14,728 nucleotides of DNA from an uncultured Eubacteriales bacterium (GCA_905209135.1 CAJLRT010000009.1:1-14728); one strand, 5' to 3'; positions 1 through 6,220 are shown, numbered from the stretch's first letter. The notes: generated by a model not told the origin, from the sequence alone. Made by a program: numbers and translations.

Positions 1-33
1 AGGGGCGCGGCGGCGCTCGGAACACAACCAGAA

Positions 34-59
34 AGCGGCCCGGGTTTCCCCGGGCCGCT
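34..59 (-). terminator. Probable terminator of the minus-strand operon
   Basis: An 11-bp perfect GC-rich inverted repeat (AGCGGCCCGGG / CCCGGGCCGCT) with a 4-nt loop lies just past the stop codon of the methylase gene. Read on the minus strand, the stem is followed by TTCTGGTTGTGTT, which is only moderately T-rich. Termination is therefore likely but not certain. Confidence 0.5.
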
Positions 60-80
60 GCTCCCAAACGGACGGACCCC

Positions 81-1124
81 TTACCCTTTCCGGGCGACGA
101 TCACGTCCCTGTATATCGACTGGTCGACCCGGTGCGCAAGTTCCAGCCACGGCCCGCCGTCCATCACGTGAAAGCCGGCGGACGCCAGAAGCGCGGAGAG
201 TTCGGCGCGCGGCAGTACAAACGTGTTCCACGACAGCGCGAGCGCGCCGCCGCGCCGGAGCACGCCGTACCACGCGGGCAGGCACGCCTCCAGAAGCTTT
301 TGGGGGCTGCGCGTCATGGCGCTCTGGTTTTCCGCCGTCACGTTTCCGTGCTTCACGCCGTAGGGTAGATCGCCCACTAGGATGTGGAAGGTGTTTTTCC
401 GGAAGAGACTTTCCGCATACATGGAGTTTGCGCAGACGAACTCCAGCGACCGGCTGTCCTCCTTCATCCGTTCCTTGGCCGGGGCGAGCGTGAAGCTGTG
501 CCGCACGGCGCGCATTGCGCCGCCCGCGCCGCCCTGCCGCCGCATGTGATAGCTGTGCTTGTATTTCTCATGCTCCAGATATTTTTTCAGGTACTGCACG
601 GCCTCCCGGACCGGCAGTTCGCCGACCTCGATTCCGCAGCCGTTATACCCCCGTACAAGCCCTTCAAACAGGGTAGTACCCTTGCCCATGACCGGATCGA
701 GCAGCCACAGCTCGGACGGGGGCTGATCCCCGAAATCAGAGGCGGACACGGCAAGATGAAGCAGCATACGGGTGAACAGTTCGTTGGTCTTGCCCGTATA
801 TTTCAGGATTCGGCCGATTCCCTCGTCCGCATACGGGACGTCGGTGCGCGCAACGGGGCGCAAAAGCGCGCCGCCGTCTTCCACCTGATAGACGGCGTAC
901 AGAAAGGAAAGGCCGCAGACGCGGCGGAGCGCAGGCGCCGGCAGCGGAGACTGCGTATCAAACAGGAAATAGGGCACGCCGGCAAGGGGTTCGACCCGCG
1001 CGTTTTCACAGGAAAAGCCCGCGCCGGAAGCCGCGATTTGAAGCTCGGCGAGCGCCATGGCCCTGGACTGTTCATAGTAAACGCGGTTGTGGCCCGGATT
1101 TTGCAGCAGCGCGTATGTAACCAA
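81..1124 (-). CDS. TRM11-like / UPF0020-type RNA methylase
   Basis: This 347-residue protein is a putative SAM-dependent methyltransferase of the TRM11/UPF0020 kind, a group that methylates the exocyclic N2 of guanine in tRNA or rRNA. Residues 143-150 (DPVMGKGT) form the SAM-binding loop that is usually DPxCGxGT. Residues 251-256 (GDLPYG) are the catalytic (D/N)PPY-type motif in its DLPY variant. The first 130 residues would hold the substrate-recognition part, but I cannot identify a THUMP domain by eye. The start is TTG, 12 bp after the hydrolase stop codon, with a G-run Shine-Dalgarno at 1131-1136. It is the last gene of a tightly packed minus-strand operon. The exact target RNA cannot be read from the sequence, and a DNA-methylase relative remains possible. 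Confidence 0.8.
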   Translation of the reverse strand: MVTYALLQNPGHNRVYYEQSRAMALAELQIAASGAGFSCENARVEPLAGVPYFLFDTQSPLPAPALRRVCGLSFLYAVYQVEDGGALLRPVARTDVPYADEGIGRILKYTGKTNELFTRMLLHLAVSASDFGDQPPSELWLLDPVMGKGTTLFEGLVRGYNGCGIEVGELPVREAVQYLKKYLEHEKYKHSYHMRRQGGAGGAMRAVRHSFTLAPAKERMKEDSRSLEFVCANSMYAESLFRKNTFHILVGDLPYGVKHGNVTAENQSAMTRSPQKLLEACLPAWYGVLRRGGALALSWNTFVLPRAELSALLASAGFHVMDGGPWLELAHRVDQSIYRDVIVARKG

Positions 1125-1136
1125 AGCCCGCCCCCC

Positions 1137-1949
1137 TTACCGCAGATGCCGGATCCAGTCAGCCGCAAGGCCCAGCCACTGGGCGGCGACGGGGCTGATC
1201 ATGCGCTCGTTCTCCCCCGCCACTTCTGCGGTGGCCAGAGAGAATCCGTGGGGACCTTCCGGGAAAATATGCATTTCAAACTTCACATTTACCCGGCGCA
1301 TGGCGGCGGCGAGCAGCAGCGAGTTCTCGGTAAAAACGGCCTCGTCCTCAAACGTATGCCACAAAAACGTCGGCGGCATGTTCGGCGTCACCTGTTTTTC
1401 CAGGCTGACAAGCTCCATCAGCTCCGGGTCGCCGTAACGGCTGCCGAGCAGGTTGCGTATGCTGCCTTGATGCGCGTATTTTCCGGATGTGATGACCGGA
1501 TAGGACAGCACAAGGCCGTTCGGGCGGAAGCGCTCGTTTGCCATGCCGCACTTCTCGCTGAGGAAAGCATGGTGCCAGAGCACGCCGAGCGAAGCCGTCA
1601 GGTGCCCGCCCGCGGAAAAGCCCGCCACGACAATGCGGTTTGGGTCGATATTGAACTGCGCGGCGTTGTCCCGCACCAGTGCGACGGCGAGCGCCAGCTC
1701 CTGCAGCGCCGTCGGGAACACTGCGGGCTTGACATCGTACTGCAGTACGCACGCGTTGAAGCCGCGCGCGAGCAACTGTACCGCGACAGGTTCGCCCTCG
1801 GTCGGGGCAATGCCGCCGTAGGCCCCGCCCGGTACGACCACCACCATCGGGCGCGGCGGCGGCGCGGCCAGATGCCGCTCGTCCAGAAGATAGACGGTGA
1901 GGCTGCCCTCCCCGCCCTGGACCGGGATCGGATATGTGTTTACAAGCAT
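1137..1949 (-). CDS. Alpha/beta hydrolase (esterase/lipase-like)
   Basis: This is a 270-residue cytoplasmic alpha/beta hydrolase of the carboxylesterase / BD-FAE-like type. The oxyanion segment PGGAYGG is at residues 40-46. The nucleophile elbow GFSAGG is at 110-115, making Ser112 the nucleophile. Asp202 (HTFED) and His234 (GPHGF) complete a plausible catalytic triad. There is no signal peptide. I chose the ATG at 1949 rather than an upstream in-frame one because a perfect AGGAGG (complement of 1957-1962) sits 7 nt before it, and the longer form would overlap the preceding gene. That gene ends 19 bp upstream, so the two are probably cotranscribed. Substrates in this family are typically small acyl or acetyl esters, including acetylated sugars; the actual substrate is unknown. 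Confidence 0.85.
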   Translation of the reverse strand: MLVNTYPIPVQGGEGSLTVYLLDERHLAAPPPRPMVVVVPGGAYGGIAPTEGEPVAVQLLARGFNACVLQYDVKPAVFPTALQELALAVALVRDNAAQFNIDPNRIVVAGFSAGGHLTASLGVLWHHAFLSEKCGMANERFRPNGLVLSYPVITSGKYAHQGSIRNLLGSRYGDPELMELVSLEKQVTPNMPPTFLWHTFEDEAVFTENSLLLAAAMRRVNVKFEMHIFPEGPHGFSLATAEVAGENERMISPVAAQWLGLAADWIRHLR

Positions 1950-1968
1950 AATAAGCCCTCCTGCAGAT

Positions 1969-2700
1969 TTATTTTCTGAACCGGGCGGCAATACGCCTGC
2001 GGCGGCGTTCCGCCCACGACATGAGCGGCTCCATCTTCCACCACAAAACGACCACCAGCAGCAAGAAGCCCGCGAAGAGCAGGCCTGCCGCCCAGAAATT
2101 CCCTTTTAAGATTGTGTGCCCGACAGAACACATGAAAAGAATACTCGGCAAAGAACCGCACAGCGTGCCCAGGACATAGCCGCGGCTTGTGACCTGCGTC
2201 CGCGCCGCGAGATACGGAATAATCCCGTTGGGGATGACGGGGAGCAGATTGACGATAAACACTTTAAAAGCGGGGTGCGACTGGTCGCGGAAAAATCCCG
2301 ACTGAGGCGGCTCCAGGTCGATCCAGTCGTTGAGCTTGCCGCCGAGCCGGCGCGCAACGGAAAAGATGGCGAAATTGACCGCGACAAAGCTGAGCAGGCA
2401 GACGGCAGCGCCCAGGGGCGCGCCGTATACGATGCCGGCCGCAATTTGGATGGGCGCGCCCGGGAACACGATGCTGAGCACCTGCAGGCACTGCAGCAGC
2501 GCGACGAGTATCACGCCGCGAAAGCCGGTGGTCTGCTTGATATACGCCTCTATCTCCTCCTGGCTGCCGCGGCGCAGGACGGGGATTAAATCGGGAAGGT
2601 AATTTGTCAGGATCAGATAAAACGCGCCTATAATCAGCAGCAGCAGCGCCGCGATCACCAAGGTGCGGATCAGCTTCGCCTTCCATTTTTTACGGTTCAT
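1969..2700 (-). CDS. TVP38/TMEM64 (VTT/DedA-like) membrane protein
   Basis: This is a 243-residue integral membrane protein of the TVP38/TMEM64 family, which shares the VTT (SNARE-associated/DedA) fold. A basic N-terminus (MNRKKWKAK) precedes a first membrane segment at about residues 12-32. The family core is at about 60-125 and contains FPGAPIQIAAGIVYG (79-93), the typical re-entrant region. Further hydrophobic segments lie at about 146-165, 175-195 and 204-221, followed by a strongly basic tail (ERRRRR). Relatives are linked to lipid scrambling or membrane homeostasis, but the role here is not known. It lies 45 bp downstream of the MGMT-like gene and 19 bp upstream of the hydrolase in the same orientation, so it is an internal operon member. 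Confidence 0.88.
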   Translation of the reverse strand: MNRKKWKAKLIRTLVIAALLLLIIGAFYLILTNYLPDLIPVLRRGSQEEIEAYIKQTTGFRGVILVALLQCLQVLSIVFPGAPIQIAAGIVYGAPLGAAVCLLSFVAVNFAIFSVARRLGGKLNDWIDLEPPQSGFFRDQSHPAFKVFIVNLLPVIPNGIIPYLAARTQVTSRGYVLGTLCGSLPSILFMCSVGHTILKGNFWAAGLLFAGFLLLVVVLWWKMEPLMSWAERRRRRIAARFRK

Positions 2701-2745
2701 TCCATTACTCCATTCGTACCGCCAGCCGTAAACGGCACAGGCGGC

Positions 2746-3063
2746 TCAGTCCGCGCCGTCCCAGCGGAAGCGGGACATGTCCACCCTGCCCTGTTCGTCG
2801 AACTCCACGCCCTCTTCCCGCAGCAGTTCACGCTGCACGCCGGGGCCGCCGAAAGCGTAGCCCGTACAGGTAGAGCCGTCGCGGAATACGACGCGGTGGC
2901 AGGGAATCTGCCCGGGGTCGGGGTTGTTGTGCAGCGCGTAGCCGACGATGCGCGCCGCGCGGGGCCGGCCCGCCATGGCGGCGATCTGCCCGTACGAGGC
3001 CACGCGGCCGCGCGGGATTCTGCGGACGGCAGCATAGATATTTTCAGTAAATTCAGAACGCAT
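2746..3063 (-). CDS. Short MGMT-family (alkyltransferase-like) DNA repair protein
   Basis: This 105-residue protein consists only of the C-terminal DNA-binding domain of O6-alkylguanine-DNA alkyltransferases (Ogt/Ada type). The N-terminal domain of full-length Ogt is absent. The recognition-helix region is RVASYGQIAAMAG (20-32), followed by ARIVGYAL (37-44). The active-site motif PCHRVV (54-59) keeps Cys55, unlike alkyltransferase-like proteins, which have Trp there. It may therefore be a catalytically competent mini-MGMT or a damage-recognition protein. The ATG at 3063 is preferred, with a G-rich Shine-Dalgarno about 9 nt upstream; an in-frame GTG at 3072 would add three residues. It is the first gene of the minus-strand operon. 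Confidence 0.85.
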   Translation of the reverse strand: MRSEFTENIYAAVRRIPRGRVASYGQIAAMAGRPRAARIVGYALHNNPDPGQIPCHRVVFRDGSTCTGYAFGGPGVQRELLREEGVEFDEQGRVDMSRFRWDGAD

Positions 3064-3172
3064 GCAAAGCACCCCCGGTTTTCATAGTATGCGCCGCGCG
3101 GGCGGCGGACATGCGGCGCAGGGCGGCGTATATGCAATACCGCGCCGCAAATACACGTCGTTATTCACACAT

Positions 3173-3201
3173 ATTTTACTATAAAAGCGCGCCCGTGTCG
3201 A
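3173..3201 (-). promoter_or_regulatory. Sigma-70-type promoter of the four-gene minus operon
   Basis: On the minus strand the -35 is TCGACA (3196-3201), the spacer is 17 bp and the -10 is TAAAAT (3173-3178). Each hexamer has one mismatch to consensus. The predicted start is near 3166, giving a leader of about 100 nt before the MGMT-like gene. The leader is GC-rich and could fold, but I see no recognisable riboswitch. Confidence 0.6.
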
Positions 3202-3262
3202 GGACGCAAGCAAAAACCGGGCAAAAATTGTTAAAAAAGGCTGTCCCAGGATTCGCGCGGCC

Positions 3263-3291
3263 TTGATTCAGGCGAAAAAATGTGGTATTCT
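3263..3291 (+). promoter_or_regulatory. Promoter of hisB
   Basis: The -35 is TTGATT (3263-3268), the spacer is 17 bp and the -10 is TATTCT (3286-3291). A TGG directly before the -10 makes it an extended -10 element. The predicted start is near 3298, only about 20 nt upstream of the hisB start codon, so there is no room for a T-box or attenuator leader. Confidence 0.6.
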
Positions 3292-3318
3292 TTTAGGGAA
3301 AAAACGGAGGTGCGGACC

Positions 3319-3909
3319 ATGGACAGCAGAACGGCGACAGTACGGCGGCAGACGAAGGAGACGGATATCTCCCTCACGCTCTGCCTGGACGGGCACGGAA
3401 CATGCGAATGCCATACCGGCGTCGGTTTTTTTGACCACATGCTGGACGGCTTTGCGCGGCACGGCGTATTCGACCTCTCCCTGCGCTGCGACGGCGACCT
3501 GCACGTGGACCAGCACCACACCGTCGAGGACGTGGGCATCGCGCTCGGAACCGCCATCCGGCAGGCCGCGGGCGACAAGGCGGGCATCCGCCGCTACGGA
3601 CAGTGCATCCTGCCCATGGACGATGCGCTCGTGCTCTGCGCGCTGGATCTGTCCGGCAGGCCCTACTATGCAAGCGACGTGCGCTACGCCACCGAAGCGA
3701 TCGGGGACATGCCCACCGAGCTTTTCCGCGAATTTTTCTACGCCGTGAGCTACACGGCGCAGATGAATCTGCATTTCAAGCTGCTCAGCGGCGAGAACAG
3801 CCACCACATCGCCGAAGCCTGCTTCAAGGCGTTCGCCAAAGCGCTTGATATGGCGACGTCCGCGGAGCAGCGCGTGCCGGGCGTGTGGTCTACGAAAGGC
3901 GCGCTCTGA
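3319..3909 (+). CDS. hisB: Imidazoleglycerol-phosphate dehydratase
   Basis: This 196-residue monofunctional HisB catalyses dehydration of imidazole-glycerol phosphate to imidazole-acetol phosphate in histidine biosynthesis. The length matches the usual single-domain enzyme of about 195 residues. The metal-binding and catalytic motifs are all present: GFFDHMLDGFARHG (36-49), DQHHTVED (64-71) and SHHIAEA (161-167). The ATG at 3319 is chosen over an upstream ATG because GGAGG at 3306-3310 lies 8 nt before it and the protein then begins as the family does. No other his gene is in the window, and it appears to be transcribed alone from its own promoter, ending at the hairpins at 3964-4027. Confidence 0.95.
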   Translation: MDSRTATVRRQTKETDISLTLCLDGHGTCECHTGVGFFDHMLDGFARHGVFDLSLRCDGDLHVDQHHTVEDVGIALGTAIRQAAGDKAGIRRYGQCILPMDDALVLCALDLSGRPYYASDVRYATEAIGDMPTELFREFFYAVSYTAQMNLHFKLLSGENSHHIAEACFKAFAKALDMATSAEQRVPGVWSTKGAL

Positions 3910-3963
3910 CGGGAGCGCTTGCCCGGCGCTTACAGCCGAATATATTTTTTGCATACAGCAAAA

Positions 3964-3988
3964 GCGGGACATAAATCTTATGTCCCGC
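3964..3988. terminator. Convergent terminator hairpin 1
   Basis: A 10-bp perfect stem (GCGGGACATA / TATGTCCCGC) with a 5-nt loop. Read on the minus strand it is followed by TTTTGC, and on the plus strand by CTTATTT. It most likely ends the epimerase transcript and may also act on hisB. Confidence 0.7.
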
Positions 3989-3995
3989 CTTATTT

Positions 3996-4027
3996 GCGGC
4001 GGCGGGGACTTCCGCCGCCGCATTTTT
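3996..4027 (+). terminator. Convergent terminator hairpin 2
   Basis: A 10-bp perfect stem (GCGGCGGCGG / CCGCCGCCGC) with a 6-nt loop, followed on the plus strand by ATTTTTG. This is a good intrinsic terminator for hisB, immediately before the end of the opposing epimerase gene. Confidence 0.7.
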
Positions 4028-4031
4028 GCGT

Positions 4032-4967
4032 TTATTCGCCCTTAAGCCAAAGATAGGTGCGGCGCAGGCCTTCCTCAATGTCCACTGTGGGCGACCAGCC
4101 GAAACGGCGCAGCTTGCCCGCGTCAAGTATGCCGCGGCGGACGTCGCCCGCGCGCGCGCCCTCCACAAGCAGTCCGCTGCGCGCGCCGGTCAGGCGCTTT
4201 ATCATGTCAAACACGCCGCGCGTGGAGGTTTCCACGCCCGTGCCGACATTGAAGATCTCCCCGTCGCCGCCGTCAAGGCAGCGCAGCACGGCGTCGCACA
4301 CGTCGTCCACATAGACATAGTCGCGGTAGGTGCCGTCGGGCATGTCGGCATAGGCGAACAGCTTCGCGTCCTCCCCCCGCAGGCAGCGCTCAAAGTAGAT
4401 GGGGATGACCCCGCACTCGCCCTTGGGGACCTGGCGCGGGCCGTATACGTTCGCAAGCCGCAGCACGCTGTAGGACAGCCCGTGCAGCTTGTTGTATATC
4501 TTCAAATAGCCCTCCGACGTATGCTTGGTCAGCGCGTACGGGGAGAGCACCTCCGGCACATAGGTCTCCGGCGTGGGGATTACGTCCGCATCGCCGTAGA
4601 TCGCGCCGCCGGTGGAGATGAAAATAAATTTGCGCACGCCGTATTCCCTGCTGTTTTTGAGCAGGTTCAGCAGCCCCATGAGATTCACGTCCGCATCGTA
4701 GACCGGGTCCAGCACCGAGTCGATGACCGACGCCTGCGCGGCAAAGTGGATTACAAGCTCCGGACGTTCGATTTCAAATATCTTCGCAATTTCAGCATTC
4801 CTTACGTCCTGCAGATAAAACGCCGTATCCGGCCGCCGGGTCGCCAGGTTCTCCAGCTTTCCCGTAGACAGGTTGTCGATTACCGCCACGGAATGGCCCT
4901 TGCTCTCCAGCAGGTTTACCATTGTGGAGCCGATAAAACCGGCGCCGCCGGTTACGAGTATTTTCAT
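4032..4967 (-). CDS. NAD-dependent epimerase/dehydratase (GalE-type extended SDR)
   Basis: This 311-residue extended short-chain dehydrogenase/reductase acts on a nucleotide-sugar substrate. The NAD-binding Rossmann motif GGAGFIG is at residues 7-13, with an acidic residue at the end of beta-2 (VIDNLSTG, 29-36). The catalytic Ser/Thr is in FISTGG (116-121). The YxxxK motif is Tyr144/Lys148 in SPYALTK. RDYVYVDD (215-222) is the usual substrate-side motif. The closest fit is UDP-glucose 4-epimerase or a relative that feeds cell-surface polysaccharide, but exact specificity cannot be assigned. A GAGGTGAT Shine-Dalgarno precedes the ATG. The gene is single, with a perfect-consensus promoter upstream that is back to back with the recombinase gene. 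Confidence 0.88.
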   Translation of the reverse strand: MKILVTGGAGFIGSTMVNLLESKGHSVAVIDNLSTGKLENLATRRPDTAFYLQDVRNAEIAKIFEIERPELVIHFAAQASVIDSVLDPVYDADVNLMGLLNLLKNSREYGVRKFIFISTGGAIYGDADVIPTPETYVPEVLSPYALTKHTSEGYLKIYNKLHGLSYSVLRLANVYGPRQVPKGECGVIPIYFERCLRGEDAKLFAYADMPDGTYRDYVYVDDVCDAVLRCLDGGDGEIFNVGTGVETSTRGVFDMIKRLTGARSGLLVEGARAGDVRRGILDAGKLRRFGWSPTVDIEEGLRRTYLWLKGE

Positions 4968-4988
4968 GTATAGATCACCTCGGAACCT

Positions 4989-5017
4989 ATTATATCCGCT
5001 TTAGAAAATAATGTCAA
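4989..5017 (-). promoter_or_regulatory. Perfect-consensus promoter of the epimerase gene
   Basis: On the minus strand, TTGACA (5012-5017) is followed by a 17-bp spacer and TATAAT (4989-4994). Both hexamers and the spacing match the sigma-70/sigma-A consensus exactly. The predicted start is near 4982, about 15 nt upstream of the start codon. Confidence 0.85.
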
Positions 5018-5040
5018 TTGTGAAAAGTTTCTCCAATTGA
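5014..5040. repeat. Inverted repeat (possible operator) between divergent promoters
   Basis: TCAATTG (5014-5020) and CAATTGA (5034-5040) are inverted arms separated by 13 bp, a centre-to-centre distance of 20 bp (about two helical turns). The left arm covers parts of the -35 elements of both divergent promoters, and the right arm lies in the spacer of the recombinase promoter. The architecture fits an operator, but no protein can be named. Confidence 0.4.
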
Positions 5041-5047
5041 GTAAAAT
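5018..5047 (+). promoter_or_regulatory. Probable promoter of the recombinase gene
   Basis: TTGTGA (5018-5023), an 18-bp spacer and TAAAAT (5042-5047). The -35 directly abuts the -35 of the epimerase promoter on the other strand. It is weaker than its divergent partner. The predicted start near 5054 would give a leader of about 46 nt. Confidence 0.45.
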
Positions 5048-5099
5048 CATTTTTGCTGCAAAGGATATAAATGAATAAAAGAAATGGAGGACACAATCA

Positions 5100-5924
5100 T
5101 TGACCGGCGCTATATCCGATTTTGAAAAGCACCTATGGGGTGAGGAAAAATGCAAGTCGACGGTGGACAAATACGTCCGAGACGCAGGCGCTTTCTGTAT
5201 GGCGCTGCACAACCGTCCCCTGACAAAAGAATTCGTTATAAAGTACAAAGCGGCGCTTTGCGAAAAATTCAAGCCCGCCGGCGTAAACAGCAGGCTGGTC
5301 GCTATCAACCGATTTTTGCAGTTTACAGGCAGGCAGGACTGCTGCGTAAAACTTTTAAAAATTCAGCGCCAGATGTTTGCCAACGAAAAGCGCGAACTGA
5401 CGGCCGCGGAATACAAAAGGCTGGTAAACGCCGCCGGGAACAGCCGCATTTCCTTTGTTTTGCAGACCATCTGCGGCACGGGCATTCGCGTTAGCGAGCT
5501 GCAGTATATTACGGCAGAAGCCGTAGCGGATGGGCGCGCCGTGGTAAGCTGCAAAAACAAAACCCGGATTATTTTCATACCGGTACAGCTCCAGCGCATT
5601 TTAAAAAATTATATAAAAAAAGCCGGCATCAAATCCGGCTGCGTATTCGTTACAAACGGCGGGAAACCGCTGAACAGGTCCAATATATGGCGCGAGATGA
5701 AAATGCTGTGCAGAAAAGCGCACGTGAACCCGGACAAGGTGTTTCCGCACAACCTGCGCCATCTGTTTGCAAGGACGTTTTACCAGCTTGAAAAAGACAT
5801 TGTACGGCTGGCCGACCTGCTTGGGCACAGCAACGTGGAAACCACGAGAATTTACACCATTGAGACGGGCGTCAGACACCGTGAAGGCCTGAATGCAGTT
5901 GGTCAAATCCTGTTTACAACATAA
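5100..5924 (+). CDS. Tyrosine recombinase, likely the invertase of the adjacent segment
   Basis: This 274-residue tyrosine site-specific recombinase (XerC/D / phage-integrase family) has an N-terminal SAM-like core-binding domain (about residues 4-85) and a C-terminal catalytic domain (about 98-270). The catalytic set looks complete: Arg130 (GTGIRVSEL), Lys152 or Lys154 in the beta-hairpin (CKNKTR), His217 and Arg220 (HNLRH), His243 (LGHSNVETT) and the nucleophile Tyr252 (RIYT). The start is TTG, with GGAGG at 5086-5090 placed 9 nt upstream. The TAA stop (5922-5924) lies inside the left 22-bp inverted repeat of the invertible segment. It is small and lacks an arm-binding domain, typical of simple Xer-like invertases. 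No excisionase or phage genes are nearby. Proximity makes it the likely enzyme for the switch; that is inference. Confidence 0.92.
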   Translation: MTGAISDFEKHLWGEEKCKSTVDKYVRDAGAFCMALHNRPLTKEFVIKYKAALCEKFKPAGVNSRLVAINRFLQFTGRQDCCVKLLKIQRQMFANEKRELTAAEYKRLVNAAGNSRISFVLQTICGTGIRVSELQYITAEAVADGRAVVSCKNKTRIIFIPVQLQRILKNYIKKAGIKSGCVFVTNGGKPLNRSNIWREMKMLCRKAHVNPDKVFPHNLRHLFARTFYQLEKDIVRLADLLGHSNVETTRIYTIETGVRHREGLNAVGQILFTT

Positions 5925-5936
5925 TATGAATTATGT
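5915..5936 (+). repeat. Left inverted repeat / recombination site
   Basis: TACA followed by ACATAATATGAATTATGT. It is identical to the reverse complement of 6199-6220 over all 22 bp; identity stops at 5914 and 5937. Inside it, ACATAAT and ATTATGT form 7-bp inverted half-sites around a 4-bp asymmetric centre (ATGA), the layout expected of a core site bound by two recombinase protomers. It overlaps the recombinase stop codon. Confidence 0.85.
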
Positions 5937-5975
5937 CGTACTTCAAATTCTTACCCACTACATAATGACAGGTTT

Positions 5976-6004
5976 ATTATATCATCTTTATTATAGCGTG
6001 GCAA
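5976..6004 (-). promoter_or_regulatory. Promoter inside the invertible segment, facing left
   Basis: On the minus strand, TTGCCA (5999-6004) is followed by a 17-bp spacer and TATAAT (5976-5981). The spacer ends in TGA, giving an extended -10 (TGATATAAT). There is one mismatch to consensus in total. The predicted start is near 5968, so in this orientation the RNA runs out through the left repeat and antisense into the 3' end of the recombinase gene. It is the strongest promoter I find in the segment. Confidence 0.78.
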
Positions 6005-6056
6005 TAGGGGATTCCCCTTTTCTGCGATAAAAACTTTGTTCATGAATACAAAATAA

Positions 6057-6121
6057 GGCATAACAAATCCGGCCGACAGTGATTCTGCATTCTCGGCTGA
6101 GTTTGTTATGCCTGCTTTTTT
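6057..6121 (+). terminator. Intrinsic terminator inside the invertible segment
   Basis: GGCATAACAAA (6057-6067) pairs perfectly with TTTGTTATGCC (6102-6112). An inner GCCGA/TCGGC (6072-6076 / 6093-6097) extends it to a stem of about 20 bp with one true mismatch. TTTTTT follows at 6116-6121. On the plus strand it would stop read-through from the recombinase gene into the surface gene. The opposite side reads TTATTTTG after the stem, so weak bidirectional activity is possible. Confidence 0.85.
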
Positions 6122-6156
6122 GCCCGCGGGAAGCGCTATGGCAGGGCCAATTCGCC

Positions 6157-6196
6157 TATGATTGCGACTGGATATTGGAATTTGGTCGCAATCATA
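6157..6196. repeat. 12-bp perfect inverted repeat next to the right recombination site
   Basis: TATGATTGCGAC (6157-6168) and GTCGCAATCATA (6185-6196) are separated by 16 nt and end 2 bp before the right 22-bp repeat. No T-tract follows on either side, so it is not an ordinary terminator. It could be an accessory-protein site for recombination, or an RNA hairpin. In the inverted state it would lie next to the left repeat. Confidence 0.6.
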
Positions 6197-6198
6197 TC

Positions 6199-6220
6199 AC
6201 ATAATTCATATTATGTTGTA
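6199..6220 (-). repeat. Right inverted repeat / recombination site
   Basis: ACATAATTCATATTATGT followed by TGTA. It is the exact reverse complement of 5915-5936. It ends 35 bp upstream of the surface gene's Shine-Dalgarno sequence. Confidence 0.85.

Larger units (their letters stand above)
5915..6220. other. Invertible promoter segment (phase-variation switch), OFF orientation
   Basis: This 306-bp region is bounded by perfect 22-bp inverted repeats, with 262 bp between the arms. It lies between a tyrosine recombinase gene and a cell-wall-anchored surface protein gene. It contains one near-consensus promoter pointing left, away from the surface gene (5976-6004), an intrinsic terminator pointing right, toward the surface gene (6057-6121), and a 12-bp hairpin next to the right repeat (6157-6196). 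Inversion maps position x to 12135 minus x. The promoter would then occupy about 6131-6159 on the plus strand, with a start near 6167, about 100 nt upstream of the surface gene. The size and repeat length resemble promoter switches known in Clostridioides difficile. Inversion itself has not been observed here. Confidence 0.8.

Noticed and set aside
384..1979. 531-codon plus-strand open frame across the methylase and hydrolase genes
   Set aside because: It is a shadow of two well-supported minus-strand genes. The protein is low-complexity, Arg/His-rich and has no domain motifs.
5100..5924. Recombinase as part of a prophage or integrative element
   Set aside because: There are no excisionase, relaxase, capsid or att-type direct repeats nearby. 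The perfect inverted, rather than direct, repeats fit inversion better than excision.
6006..6021. Small hairpin AGGGG-ATT-CCCCT followed by TTTT
   Set aside because: The stem is only 5 bp with a 3-nt loop, so it is too weak to call a terminator. It lies just upstream of the leftward promoter and could be a protein site, but nothing supports that.
6175..6214. Possible plus-strand promoter in the present orientation (TTGGAA with CATAAT, or TATTAT at 6209-6214)
   Set aside because: Spacing is 19 bp for the first and the -35 match is poor (3 of 6) for the second, so both are much weaker than the leftward promoter. Weak residual expression in OFF cannot be excluded.
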